In this document: piece after piece, positions 50,001 through 61,171 of the stretch
Layout of the letters: each line of letters opens with the position of its first letter
Numbering within the stretch: the stretch's first letter is position 1
Assembly (NCBI GenBank): GCA_013396635.1
Contig: WBMW01004865.1
Location: 62,001-126,000 of the forward strand
DNA length: 64,000 nucleotides
Direction: 5' to 3'
Source of the DNA: Penelope pileata
Lineage: Eukaryota; Chordata; Aves; Galliformes; Cracidae
Program-made: the position numbers and the translations under genes
The notes under the pieces: model-generated
Seen by the model: only the letters and a program-made list of their open reading frames with translations
What the model was told of the DNA's origin: nothing
Databases searched by the model: none

Positions 50001-53000
50001 TAGATAAGCTACCTCAGGGAACACACACCATCAAAGATCAGTGAAAAATGTGGATTATTCTGTGGGTAGAATTCCCTGCTATAGCACCTTCCCAAGGGAG
50101 TAGACACAAGTTTTTAAGCATTTTCTGAACATTAAGAACGTGGCAGTATTTTCAAACTCCACCATGAGTATGCTTATCCTACCCATCATTTGCTTAACAT
50201 CATGTTAGATCACAATTCCCATCTCCAGTCAGTAATGAAGTCTGTCTTCTTTTTTTGGACTGGAATAAATTGTTTTATTGTGCATCCTGCGTATTGTATA
50301 GAATGATGTTTCTTCAACTGAGCCATTAAAACATACAACAAAGATTTATGAATCTACAGCAAAATAGACAGCAGAGAATATAACAAAAATATCCAGTTTT
50401 CTTGAGCCTTGAAGATGGTTGTTTTGGGAAATGTTTGGCTATGTGACTAATGTACTAAATAAGACATTCTTTCAAATCGTTAGTTTTTCTGAGTGCTATA
50501 ATTTTTCATTTACTTTCTTTTTCTCTTGCATAACATACAATTTAACACTGCTAAGCAACTTTCAGTTGTGTGATTTGAAGAGAATAAGGAGGAGAGTGGA
50601 AGGACCCTTGAGCTGGCCTCACCAATCTGAGTAATCAAGTCTCGTTTCTTTTTGAAAATCTTTAATTTTTCAGTTAAAAGGACTCCAGATTTATCTTGCA
50701 GTAACAGATGTTTGGCCAAAGGCTGCAATGGTTTTGAAAGAGTCAGCATTCAGCATTTCCCAGTGTATCATAAACTCTGGCTACAAATTAAAAATACTCA
50801 TAAATAAATCCTGTGTTTTCTACTGCATTGCTACTTCCTTTTCTATTTCCAAGAACGTCACTGAGAAAAACATGCCATTTTTCTTTTCATAAAACAATTA
50901 ATCTTTCTAGATCCTCCTTAGACTAAAACTTACATCAAACAAAATCTGAACACCACAAAGTTTGCAGTGTCATGAGGGCTGTCCTCATGCTCTGGTGTTG
51001 GCAGGTTACATCTGATGCATCTAGTTCTTCAATTCAAAGGTATGTCTGGTCATAGTCTCTGTGTTAGGTAATTGTATGCTGTATTGTACATAGTAATATC
51101 TTTCAATTGTGCATACTCTTGCATAATAGATTCAATTATTATGTAGTTTCTACTTCTCTAAGTTACTATATTTTATTTTCTTGTTGTCAGGAGCAAAATT
51201 TCATACAGGTTGCTCAGGAAATTCGGAATAGTATCAATTACTCTCTTGCCTATTACTCAGACATCTAGAATATCTGCTTTTCCTATAACCTATAAGTGAG
51301 CAGCAAGGGGTTACTGAAGTCTGCCGTGGAACTTCTCTCAGAGACTTCCCTTTAGTGAGAACTGGAAGTAGATATTGAATCGGTCACCGTTTGTAATGAA
51401 GAAGTTACTTGATTTTCTGATTAAAAGATCACACTTATTTTTTGTTGTACTTTTTCTCCTGTTGTTTTACTTGCATAGAAAATGGTACAATCTACGTAGG
51501 TAAGTAGCATTGCTTCTAAGACCTTTTAAAATAAATTTTGTAATTAGGAGCTTCAAAAAAAGCTTTCTACTTAGTATACTGCATAACTAACAGTTGTTCT
51601 CTTATAAACATATGCTATCATCTACAAAACACCTGTGCATTTATTATGCCTTTAAGACACTGTCTTGTGCTATCTTCCAGTCTCTTACTTTAATGCCATA
51701 TTTCCAGTAGAATACAGATGAAGGAGACTGAAAACTTAGTGAAACTTAGCAGCCTTTTATTCTGAAAAAATATAACCTAAGCTTAATCTTTCCTTAGAAA
51801 TGTCAGTTGAGCATTCTGCTGGTAGACTATACTAACACTGCCTCAAAGTAAGAATGTATTGATCAAGCATCCATTGATTACAACATTCAAGTTATCTGAT
51901 TTCCTTGAAAAAGAAGGATGTTCATGTGACTTAAATTATAGAGAAAAGGACTGTAATGAAATTAGTAAAGGATGATTGAGTAAAATATCTATAGAGGTAT
52001 ATCTTCTACTATTAGTTTTTTCTGGATTAACACAACATATTTTTTTCCTATTAATTATTTATTAATCCATTAAATCTTTATTTTACAGAAAGCTGATAAC
52101 CATTTTTATACAGTCTAGAAAAAGGAAGGACCAGCCTATTGTTCATAATACATGAAAGGAACAAGAGATTCAAGAAAGAATCATTCCTTGCAATAGTATG
52201 CAGATTTAATTTAAAAATAGATCCTTTGTCCCTTTTAATGGTATTGAAGATAAATATAGTTCCTATAGAACAGACCTTGGCAATCAAGATGAATATCTTA
52301 GTACAAACACGTTCTACTTCGTTTAGGAAAATGAGTCAAGATGGAATTAAATAGATCCATTTGCTCCTTACTTAAATGAGTAAAATTAAAACACACCACT
52401 GAAAATCACCATGGCTAAACATCTTAGGTAGAAAACATTTAAAAAATTAAAATTTACGAGGTGACATGAATTTATTGAAGTAAGCAGAACATATATGAAC
52501 TACAAGCCCTGTTGCTGCCATTTATGTTTGAAAGTTCAGCAATCTAAGCTGTGAAAGAGGAAAATAACTGAAATGTTTAAAAGAACAATCCTGAAAGAGA
52601 AGAAAAATCAAACAGTGCATTTAATAACAAATGCTATTACTAGAAGAATTTGTCAAGAAATAAAATGTCATGACAGACCATTTGATATATAAAATATTCA
52701 GAGCTTGTGTTAGAAGTCAAAATTCAAGATCAAATATCTCAGGAGGAAAAAACTATTTTCACTACAAAAGTAATATATAATCTATTCAGATATCATGCCT
52801 GTGCTTTTTATTTAAAAAGAGGTTGAGTTAATGGGATTTGGCAAATGAAACTGATCTTGACGGAATGGAGTTCTCTATGTTCAGGCTGTACTAGTTAACT
52901 AGAAAATACTGAGCTGCGAAATCCACTTGTAGATGAAACATTCCCCAAAGATCTGATTATACACAGTGATTTTTAAAATCAGTGGCTGGTGCTTAGTGAG

Positions 53001-53114
53001 GCTGTCAGTTAGCAGGACTAAAATCTGTTAAATCAAATAGAGATCTTTGAAGATGCTGAGATATATTAGGAACAAATTATAACTTCCTCATCAGAATTCT
53101 TTCAATTCACTCTG
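44086..53114. other. Unannotated AT-rich sequence
   Basis: No gene was supported over 9 kb. Simple sequence includes GTT units (46988-47004), a T-rich run (47082-47113), a T run at 48417-48430, and AAT/ATAA units (49211-49236). The open frames at 46082-46411 and 46420-46662 (plus) lack recognisable domains and splice context. At 48109-48118 a GGTTCGAAT word resembles a tRNA B box, but no tRNA fold can be drawn around it. Confidence 0.6.
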
Positions 53115-54910
53115 TCCAGGGATGTGAAGGGCAACAGTAAAGGCTTCTACGAGCACATCAGTGACAAAAGGAAGACAAGGGAAAAATTGTGCCCTTTGCT
53201 GAATGAAATGGGAGATCTGGTTACATAGAACAGTGAAAAGGCCAAGGTACTGAACATCTTCTTTGCCTCAGTCTTTGCCATTAAGACTGGCCTTCGGGAA
53301 TCGCAGGTCCCAGAGACCAGGGTAAAAGGCTGAAGCAAGGAAAATGTACCCTTGTTAGAAGAGGATCAGATCAGGGAATACTTGAGCAAACTGGACATTC
53401 ATAAATCCAATGGCCCTTACAAGGTACACCTCTGTGTGCTGAAGGAGGTGACATGTTACTGTGAGGCTGCTCTATAATCGTGTTTGATCATGGATCTGGG
53501 ACAAGTGCCTGAAGACTGGAGGAAAGCTCATGTCACTCTGATCTTCAAAAAGGGCAAGAAGGAGGATGTGGGGAACTACAGGCCAGTCAGTTTCACCTCG
53601 ATCCCTAGGAAGGTGATGGAACAGCTAATCCTGGAAATCATTTCCAGGAACATGAAAGAGAAGTAAATCATCAGGAATAGTCAGCATGGATTCACCAAAG
53701 TGAAGTCATGCCCGACGGACCTGGCAGTTTCTGTAATGAAATTACTGGCCTGTTGGATGAGGGGAGAGTGATGGATATTAATTTCCTGAACTTTAGTATG
53801 GCCTTTGATAATGTCACCTATGAAATTCTCATAGAAAAACTGTTGAGGTATGGGCAGACATTGAAATGGACCAAAAACTGTCTTACTAGCTGGGATCAGA
53901 GGGTAGTTGTCAGTGGCACAAAGTCTAGTTGAAAGCCAGTAACAAATGGAGTACCCCAAAGGTCCAGTCCTGTTTAACGTCTTCTTTAATGATCTGAATG
54001 ACAGGTTTGATTGCACCCTCAGTAATTACGCAGATTATACAAAACTGGGGAGAGTGGATGATTCACCAGAGGGCCATACTACAATCCAGAGGAACCTCAA
54101 CAGGCTGGAGAGGTAGGCTCACAAAAATCTCATTAACAAGGAGAAATGCAGAGTCCTGCATGTGGGGAGGAATAACCCCAGGCACCAATACATGCTGGGG
54201 ACCACCCAGCTGGAAAACAGCTTTGCAGAAAAGGTCCTGGTGGACACCATGTGTCCACCAATGGTCCACACCATGGTCCAGCAATGTGCCCTTGCAACAA
54301 AGAAAGCTGGCATCATCCTTCTTGGGCTGCATAGGGAAGACTGTTGCCAGAAGATCTAAAGAGACGATCCTTTTCCTCTGTTCAGCACTGGTGTACTTGG
54401 AATACTGTGTACAGTTCTAGACCTCCCACAACAACAAAGACATGGACCTACTAGAAAGTTTAAGATAAGGCCACCAAGATGATCAAGGGACAGAAGTATC
54501 ACTCCTATGAAGAGAGGCTGACAGAATTGGGACCATTCAGCCTGTAGGGGAGGAGGCTCACAGGGGGATGTTGTAAATGTCCATAAATACTTGAAAGGAT
54601 TGTGCAAAGGGGACAGAGCCAGGCTCTTTTCGGTGATGCCTAGTGCCAGGACAAGAGGTAACAGGCACAAACTGGAACTCAAGATGTTCCATCTAAACAT
54701 CAGAAGGCACTTCTTTACTGGGAAGGTGGGTGATAGAGCACTGGCACAAGTTGCTCAGAGAGGCTATGGAATTTACTTCTTTGGATATCTTCAAAAGCTG
54801 CCTGGACATGGTCCTGAGCAACCTGTTCTACGTGTCCCTCTGTGAACATGGGATTTGGACCAGATGATTTCCAGGGGTCCTTTCCAACCTCAACCGTTCT
54901 GTGATTCTGA
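53115..54910 (+). mobile_element. Long CR1 LINE copy (plus strand)
   Basis: About 1.8 kb of CR1 runs from the linker before the reverse transcriptase to the true 3' end (TTCCAACCTCAACCGTTCTG, then GTGATTCTGA). It carries most of ORF2 from just before the reverse transcriptase onward and the 3' untranslated region. The 5' half of the element (ORF1 and endonuclease) is missing, as usual for CR1. Stops and frameshifts break the coding region, so the copy is dead. Open frames at 53484-53666, 53708-53932, 53998-54420 and 54591-54845 are its pieces. Confidence 0.93.
53130..54450 (+). pseudogene. CR1 ORF2 reverse transcriptase remnant
   Basis: CR1 ORF2 encodes an endonuclease-reverse transcriptase; this copy keeps only the reverse transcriptase part. 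Visible landmarks are the Val-Pro-Glu-Asp-Trp-Arg run and the Asn-Tyr-Arg-Pro-Val-Ser step (53508-53595), and the motif A region with Ala-Phe-Asp (about 53802-53812). The catalytic tetrad region lies at 54027-54038. There the normal Ala-Asp-Asp reads Ala-Asp-Tyr (Tyr codon 54036-54038), so a catalytic aspartate is lost. In-frame stops occur, for example near 53226 and 53666, and the frame changes between segments. Confidence 0.85.
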
Positions 54911-56358
54911 CTTCACCATAGAGATCATGGAGTTTTTGTTTCAAGAATGTCTGTCAGCTCTTTTAGTATTCCTAAGATCTTCTAAGACTATAAAGACATA
55001 CTAAGTGCCTTTATTCAGAATTGTTGATTTGTTTTTTATCCCAGTTTCACACACCACATGCTGATGTTATGCTGCAGACTCCCACTGGGCAAGTAAGTAT
55101 TTCCTCCTCTGAGCTGGGCTGAACATGTAAAGCACCTCATGAGAGAGAAAACATTTATAATAATATTTAATTAACAGCACAATTAATACTAAAACTTCTT
55201 CTGAACAGGAATCTTGGGTAATTAAACTGAACAGCCATCATGACTAAAAAATAAGTCTCTGCTGTGTTTGAAACTAAATAAGCCATTTAAGATAAAACAA
55301 AGCCTGGGAAAGCAATACCAGTGTAGGATACCAGCAGAACTTTTCAATATTTTGTAATGAAATCTTGTAGAGCTGTTGTTCAGTACCCAGCCTCACTTTA
55401 AAGCTTCAAAGAAGAGCAGTACATTTAAAAATGTGACCTTTTAAGAAGTGGTATAGGCAGGAGGGGGAAAAAGTAACTTTATTTTATTATCTATTTTTTG
55501 GAATGTTGTAGTTTTATTCATGCCAGTGACTTGCATATATAAATTTGTCTCTATTAAATGAATGTGAGGTAGATATTCTCTTACTGATTTCTGGAAGTTG
55601 CAGCTGTGGCAGAAACAGATCACAAATTACACACTAAGTAAAGATGTAGACTGAATTTTATTTATTTATTTATTTTTGACCTGCAAAAACAAAGCATATA
55701 TAAGAGACATATTAGAAGCTATCAATACATAAGTATCATTCACTGGATGAAAAGGGAAATAAAACATTTAATAAATTGTTACTTATTTTATAAGTCATAT
55801 AAGCTTACAGTAGTTTCTGCAATTGTTTTGCCAATGATAATGCCAATAATGAAGCCCTGATTTTTTCCACACACAATCTTTTCCCCTGTGTAATCCCAAC
55901 CCAAGTGGAGATGAATAAATTACATAATAGGAGCACAGACAGAGCAGAAGTGATGTCTCTTCCTTCCTTCCCATGCTGTGGAATTCCAGTCAGGGCTTGC
56001 AAGATGATCTATTATTTGCATGAAAGCAGAAAGAATTCAAACGAAGCAATTATTAGACAAGAATACCTGATAAATTGTGGCAATATGTTCACTAAAATGT
56101 ACCACAGACAGTTATTTCTAGGCAACCACCTGAAGAGTCTTCAAAATTTATTGCTATGAGAGCTTAAGAGATAATAATGCCTTCATTATAGACAGAAAAG
56201 AATAGAGAGACAAAAATATTTTCGTAAATCCTCAATGTAGATATCTTGCTAGAGACAAAGACATAGCTTAGGTACTCAACTAATTATCTGTTTTTCCCCT
56301 TCAAATTATTTATTTCACCTGAAGACTTTTCTCTGCATTTGCGTTCAAATACATATCA
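54911..56358. other. Unannotated AT-rich sequence
   Basis: No gene was found between the two long CR1 copies. A TTTA microsatellite lies at 55655-55677. Short open frames are not supported. Confidence 0.65.
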
Positions 56359-56359
56359 C

Positions 56360-57538
56360 ACAGTCATAGAATGGCTCCGGTTGGAAGGGACCTTAAAAAT
56401 CATCTATTTTCAACCCTCACACCATGAACAGGGTTGCCACCCACTAGGTGGCATTAGGCCCATTAGGGCCACATCCAACCTGGCCTTGAACACCTCCAAG
56501 GATGGGGCATCCACAACTTCTCTGGGTGACCTGTTCCAGGGCCTCATCACCCTCTGAGTAAAACATTTCTTTCTAATATTTAACATAAATTTCCTCTTTT
56601 TTAGTTTAAAGCCATTCCCCCTTGTCCTATCACTATTAGACTGTGTTGGTCTCCCTCCCTGTTTATAAGCTCCATCAAGTACTAGAAGGCTGCAATGAGA
56701 TCTCCCCAGAGCCTTCTCTTCTCCAGGCTGAACAAGCCCAGCTCCTTCTACCTTCCTTCATCACAGAGGTGCTCTAACCCTCTGACCATCTTTGTGGCCC
56801 TCTGGGCTGGCTCCAAAGCTCTGCATCCTTCTTGTGCTAGGGGCCCCAGGCCGGGATGCAGTACTGTAGATAGAGCCTTACAAGGGCAGAGTAGAGAGGC
56901 ACAATCACCTCCCTCTCCCTGCTGGCCATTCCTCTTCTGATGCAGCCCATGATACAGTTGGCCTTCTGGGCTGCAAGCGCACACTGCCGGCTCACATGCA
57001 GCTTTTCATTCATCAGAACCCCCAAGTCCCTCTCCACAGAACTTTCAGGGAGTTCTTCTCTCAGTTTGTATATGTCTGGGATTGCCCCAACACAAGTGCA
57101 ACACCTTGCACTTGGGCCTTGTCGAACCTCGTGAGATTCATGTGGGCCCACTTATCACGTCTGTTGAAGTCCCTCTGGATGACAGTCTTTCCTTCTACTG
57201 TGTCAACTGCATCACTCACCTTGGTGTCATCAGCAAACTAGCTGAGGATACACTCAATTTCACTGGCTGTGGCATTGATACAGATGCTGAAGAGCACAAG
57301 TTCCAAGATGGGCCAGTCACTTGTGACTGGCCTCCACCTGGACATAGAGCTGTTGACCACAACCCTCTGTCTGCGATCATCCAAACAATTCCTTATCCAC
57401 AGAATAGTCCACCCTTCAAATCCATATTTCTCTAATTTAGAGATAAGGATATGGCGTGGGACCATGTCGAAGGCCTTTCAGAAGTCCAGGTAGATGACAT
57501 CATTTACCCTTCCTTTGACTACTGATGCTGTCACTCCA
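56360..57538 (-). mobile_element. Long CR1 LINE copy (minus strand)
   Basis: About 1.18 kb of CR1 lies in reverse orientation. The left edge has the CR1 3' end (AGTCATAGAATGGCTCCGG, then TTGGAAGGGACC). The sequence runs back through the 3' untranslated region and the C-terminal part of ORF2 into the reverse transcriptase domain, ending at a 5' truncation near 57538. It looks less diverged than the small CR1 pieces elsewhere. It faces the plus-strand CR1 1.45 kb upstream, so the two form an inverted pair of partly homologous sequences. Confidence 0.95.
56780..57520 (-). pseudogene. CR1 ORF2 reverse transcriptase C-terminal remnant
   Basis: Read on the minus strand, the frame starts in the motif A region, where Phe-Asp-Met-Val-Pro-Arg follows a Phe-Glu or Ala-Phe-like step (about 57450-57475). 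It continues through the Asp-Arg-Arg-Gln-Arg-Val-Val-Val run to the catalytic Phe-Ala-Asp-Asp tetrad (complement of 57226-57237), which is preserved here. A stop codon lies immediately before the tetrad (57238-57240). Downstream, the Arg-Asp-Leu-Gly-Val-Leu run and the final Val-Ile-Val-Pro-Leu-Tyr-Ser-Ala-Leu-Val-Arg segment are the C-terminal part of ORF2. The copy is truncated and interrupted, hence inactive. Confidence 0.88.
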
Positions 57539-60114
57539 AAAGTAGGTGTGAATGTAATTGTTAAAAGGCATATATATGCCTTGAAATACTGTGTTACTGT
57601 TTAATTAAATAATAATAATAATAATGTAGTATCTATGCCTTGCTTTCCAATGGTTCATAAGTCAAACCAGCTCTTTACAAGGTGAGCAATTCTGCTTCTC
57701 TCTGCAATACTGACAGTGAGAAAAAAATACACCAAAACTCAGCAATTCATACATCACCCAGGGAAATCTAAGTAATTAGTTTTCATTGATTTCCCAATGA
57801 CAAACCTGTGGTCTATGTGTATACATTTACCTACCTCCTGCTGTTTTGGGAAGCATACCTTCTCTTCCACTCCAGCCAAAGGAACAGACTCCAATATTTT
57901 CACTGGTTATGAAGAGCATCTGTGCTTGATGATTTGCTGTAAATCCTCATCTCTTGTCATCAACAGAGTGGAGGTAATAATCACTAAGTTTCTTGATTCC
58001 CTAGAATCTTACTTAATCTCACTATCTAGAACCTTTGTAGCTATTTAAATCTTTGTTAACCTTGGCGGAGTCTCCTTATAGATACTAAAGAGATACTGTA
58101 ACATAAGTAAAAGGAGAAAAACAGAGGGAGAAGAGAGAAAAATACCAAAGCAAAGGGTGATATTAATAAAATGTATATCTCATCCATTTTTTTTAATGAA
58201 TATCGTCCTTTACAAAAACAGACCCACTTCCAACAGATAAAAGCCAACTCATCTATAATAACAGTGTGATTATTTTTCCTTCTCTCAGTAACTGTATCAG
58301 GCAGAAGAGACACTATGCTAACTTTGGGAATAGAGCTTCTCCCAGCAAGGCAATGTGACAAAACTGGAGATTAAGGGCAGAATCTGTTTTTCACTATATC
58401 AATAGTGAAAATGATGGTGAATGGTGAATGGTGATTTCACCATCTCAAAGAGATCATCAGTCATAATACCAGAGAGGAGATGCAGCCTGGGAAAACATGT
58501 AGTGGGGATTGGGAATAACTGCCAAAATAAATGACACCACACATAAAATCATGAAGTTAATCTTTGAGAGAGATGTAGGGAGAAACAATAGCTAGCTAAC
58601 ATTTATATTTCAAAGTGCCTAGTATTAGCAGGGCCTCTTGCTGACCAGGGACTTTTGGATAACATCAGGAGAACTGAGCAATCATTTTGATTTGCACAGC
58701 ACAAGCTTCAATCATGGTCCCATTCAATGTCTCTATTAGCCTTGGCATCACTGTTGCTTTCTTTGTCCTTGGCACTAAAGTTAGATATATTTATTCTTTT
58801 GTGTTACAAATACTAAATGTGATGGGAAATGAAGCTTGGGTCATTCCAAATGCATTAGAAATTCCAGAAAAAGGTCAAATAGTTTAGCTGATAAAGAAAA
58901 GAAATGGGAGAATAGTAGAGGGAGAAGAGGCTGTGACATCCCACTTTTATCAACCAGATAAATATTTCAACATGCAGCCTTTCTTAGATCCCTGCTTGAG
59001 GAAATCGTCCTACACTTTCCGCTTCCTAAGAAACAGATCCACAAAGAGTTTTTGTGTTTATAAGAAAAAAAATGAAGTATCATTCTGAAGAAAAAGAGGG
59101 GATTGCTCAGTCTGAAACCAATCCAATTTGTAATTGGTTTGATCCCAAACATTTTTTCCAGTTCAGCTGCCAAACAAATTGGAAGATTAACACAGACCTA
59201 ATTAGCACAATGCTTTCCAAAACAAAACAGGATGAAAACTATTTAACTTCTCTATAAGCTTCTAGCACATATATGGCATATATAGATGGCAGAATATCTT
59301 CCATCTTTTTTTTTTTTTTTTATTTTTTCTTTTCCCTAGGTTGGGTCTGTAGTATCGTACCAGTATTTCTTGCTTCTGTCCATACAAGTCACCCATTCTT
59401 TAATTATTCAGATTCAGATGTCACCGGGCCTCTACCCCTAACCGTGAATGAAGGCATGGGAAAAGGATGCTGTAAGACACAATCCAGCTGTCCTTGAGGC
59501 AGAATTCATAAGTCTTTGAAGGCAATGAGCATTATGATGTTTGGTCCTTCTACAGAGACAGCATTAACCACAGCAGACCTACCAGCTGGGTCCATCTTAC
59601 ATCTATAACCACATTCATGAATCAAGTGGGGCAAGAAACATCAGACAGGACCAATGTTACAAGTTTACTAGTGTTTAGGCAAAAGAGTAGGGGGAATGGA
59701 TATAAACTTCCTTGACATCAGAGGAGAAAGTCTACGCTTCCTGCTTGTTTCACTGGTGCAATTTAGACTACGAAGTGAAATGGTCCACTTTGAACAGTCC
59801 CACAGCAAGAGGAAGTGCTGTTCAGTAACACAAACTAACTGTTATTGAGGATGAGGACTCTAAAAAAAATATTTGTGGTAAAGCTCAAGCAATAAACTGC
59901 AGTTTCTTATAGTAATTTTTTACAATATTATTCTAGACAGGAATACATGAGTAAACCCACCCACAAATAAAGGTAAAATGGATATAAGGAACCTTCTAAA
60001 ATGTTTATGTTTTCATAACAGTAAAATGTTCTCAATTTTTGCAACAGATTAAGAAACAGGTCTGGTTTTCTTGCTTTGTTCTTCCTTCATCCTACTCATA
60101 GTTCACACCTCAGC
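57539..60114. other. Unannotated sequence with hairpins
   Basis: No gene found. AAT units lie at 57607-57625. Two adjacent small hairpins lie at 58388-58444: TTTTCACTAT/ATAGTGAAAA with a 4-base loop, then ATGGTGA/TCACCAT. Between them are three tandem ATGGTGA-type units. A T run lies at 59306-59320. The open frames at 58056-58361 (minus) and 58687-58887 (plus) have no recognisable domain. Confidence 0.6.
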
Positions 60115-60119
60115 CTAGT
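60115..60119. repeat. Possible target-site duplication, left copy (CTAGT)
   Basis: CTAGT here is matched exactly at 61172-61176, on the two sides of the proposed LTR. Five bases is the usual size for class III (ERVL) integrations, but the LTR edges are slightly uncertain. Confidence 0.5.
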
Positions 60120-61171
60120 ATTGTGGTTTCACCCTGATGGACAGCTGAATTCCAACACACTGCTCTCTTACTCCCCCTCTTCAAAGGAAAAGAGAGAGAA
60201 AATGTGGTGACAAAGGGTTCAAGGGTTGAGATAAAGACAGAGAGATCACTCGCCAATTACCATCACATGCAAAACAGACTCAGCATAGAGAGTTTAATAT
60301 AAATTATTTCCTATTACTAACAGATGAGAGAAGTAAGAAACCAAAAGCAAATTAAAAACACCTTCCCCTCACCTACCCTTTTTTATCTCCTTCCCCAGAG
60401 CAGTGCAAGGGAACAGGAGCTGTGGTCAGTCCATAAAGCTTCTTCATCTTTTACTCCTTCATGATCACTCTCTGCCCCTGCTCCATGTGGGGTCCGTCCC
60501 ATGGGAATCTGTTCTTCCCAAACTGATCCTGTGTGGCCTTCCCACAGGCTGCAGATCTCCAAGCACTGCTCCAACATGGCTCTGTACCGCGAGGCCCACC
60601 CATCAGGACTGCACTGCTGCAGCACAGGTCCCCACAGCTAGCAGCACCCCCAGACCTCTGCTCCATCATGGGCTCCTCTCCACAAGTTGCAGCTCTCCAG
60701 CCTGGGGCCTGCTCCTGTGGGTGCTCTCCATAGGCTGCAGTCTCCTTCAGGCCACATCCACTGCTGTACCATGAGCTCCTCCATGGCTTCACATGGAGAT
60801 CTGCTCTGCATGGTGCCCATGGGCAGCAGGGGGACAGCCTGCTCCATCATGTGCCTCTCCTGGGCTGCAGGGAACTTGTACTCTGTTCCTGGAGCATCTT
60901 CTGCCCTCCTTCTGCGCTGACCTTGCTGTCTGCAGGGCTGTTTCTCTCATGTTTTCTCAGTCTTCTCTCCCAGATGCTGTGGCACAGAAGTTTTTCTCTT
61001 TCTTAAACCTACTCCCCAGAGACACAACCAGCATCACTCATGGCTCAGCTCTGTCCAGGGGCAGGTCCCTTTTGGAGCAGCCGGAGCTGGCTCTGATCTG
61101 ACACGCGGCAGCTGCTGAGCCACCCCTGCATCTCCCTGGTGGCAAAACATTACCACATAAACCCAATACAT
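60120..61171 (-). mobile_element. Solo LTR, ERVL-like (minus strand)
   Basis: A 1052-bp GC-richer block looks like a known avian ERVL-type LTR. On the minus strand it starts TGTATTGGGTTTATGTGG and ends GGGTGAAACCACAA. An ATTAAA polyadenylation signal (complement of about 60292-60297) lies near the 3' side, and the U3 contains repeated CTGCAG, CTCCATG and CACCTGCC-style words typical of these LTRs. Flanking CTAGT repeats suggest a 5-bp target-site duplication. No internal retroviral gene is present, so this is a solo LTR. The overlapping open frames on both strands between 60383 and 61101 are LTR shadows. Confidence 0.75.

Noticed and set aside
57311..57332. 10-bp perfect inverted repeat GGCCAGTCAC/GTGACTGGCC
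   Set aside because: It lies within the CR1 reverse transcriptase region and is explained by LINE sequence rather than a separate element.
60383..60920. Overlapping GC-rich open frames on both strands with Cys/Ser/Trp-rich translations
   Set aside because: They lie inside the ERVL-like LTR and reflect its composition.
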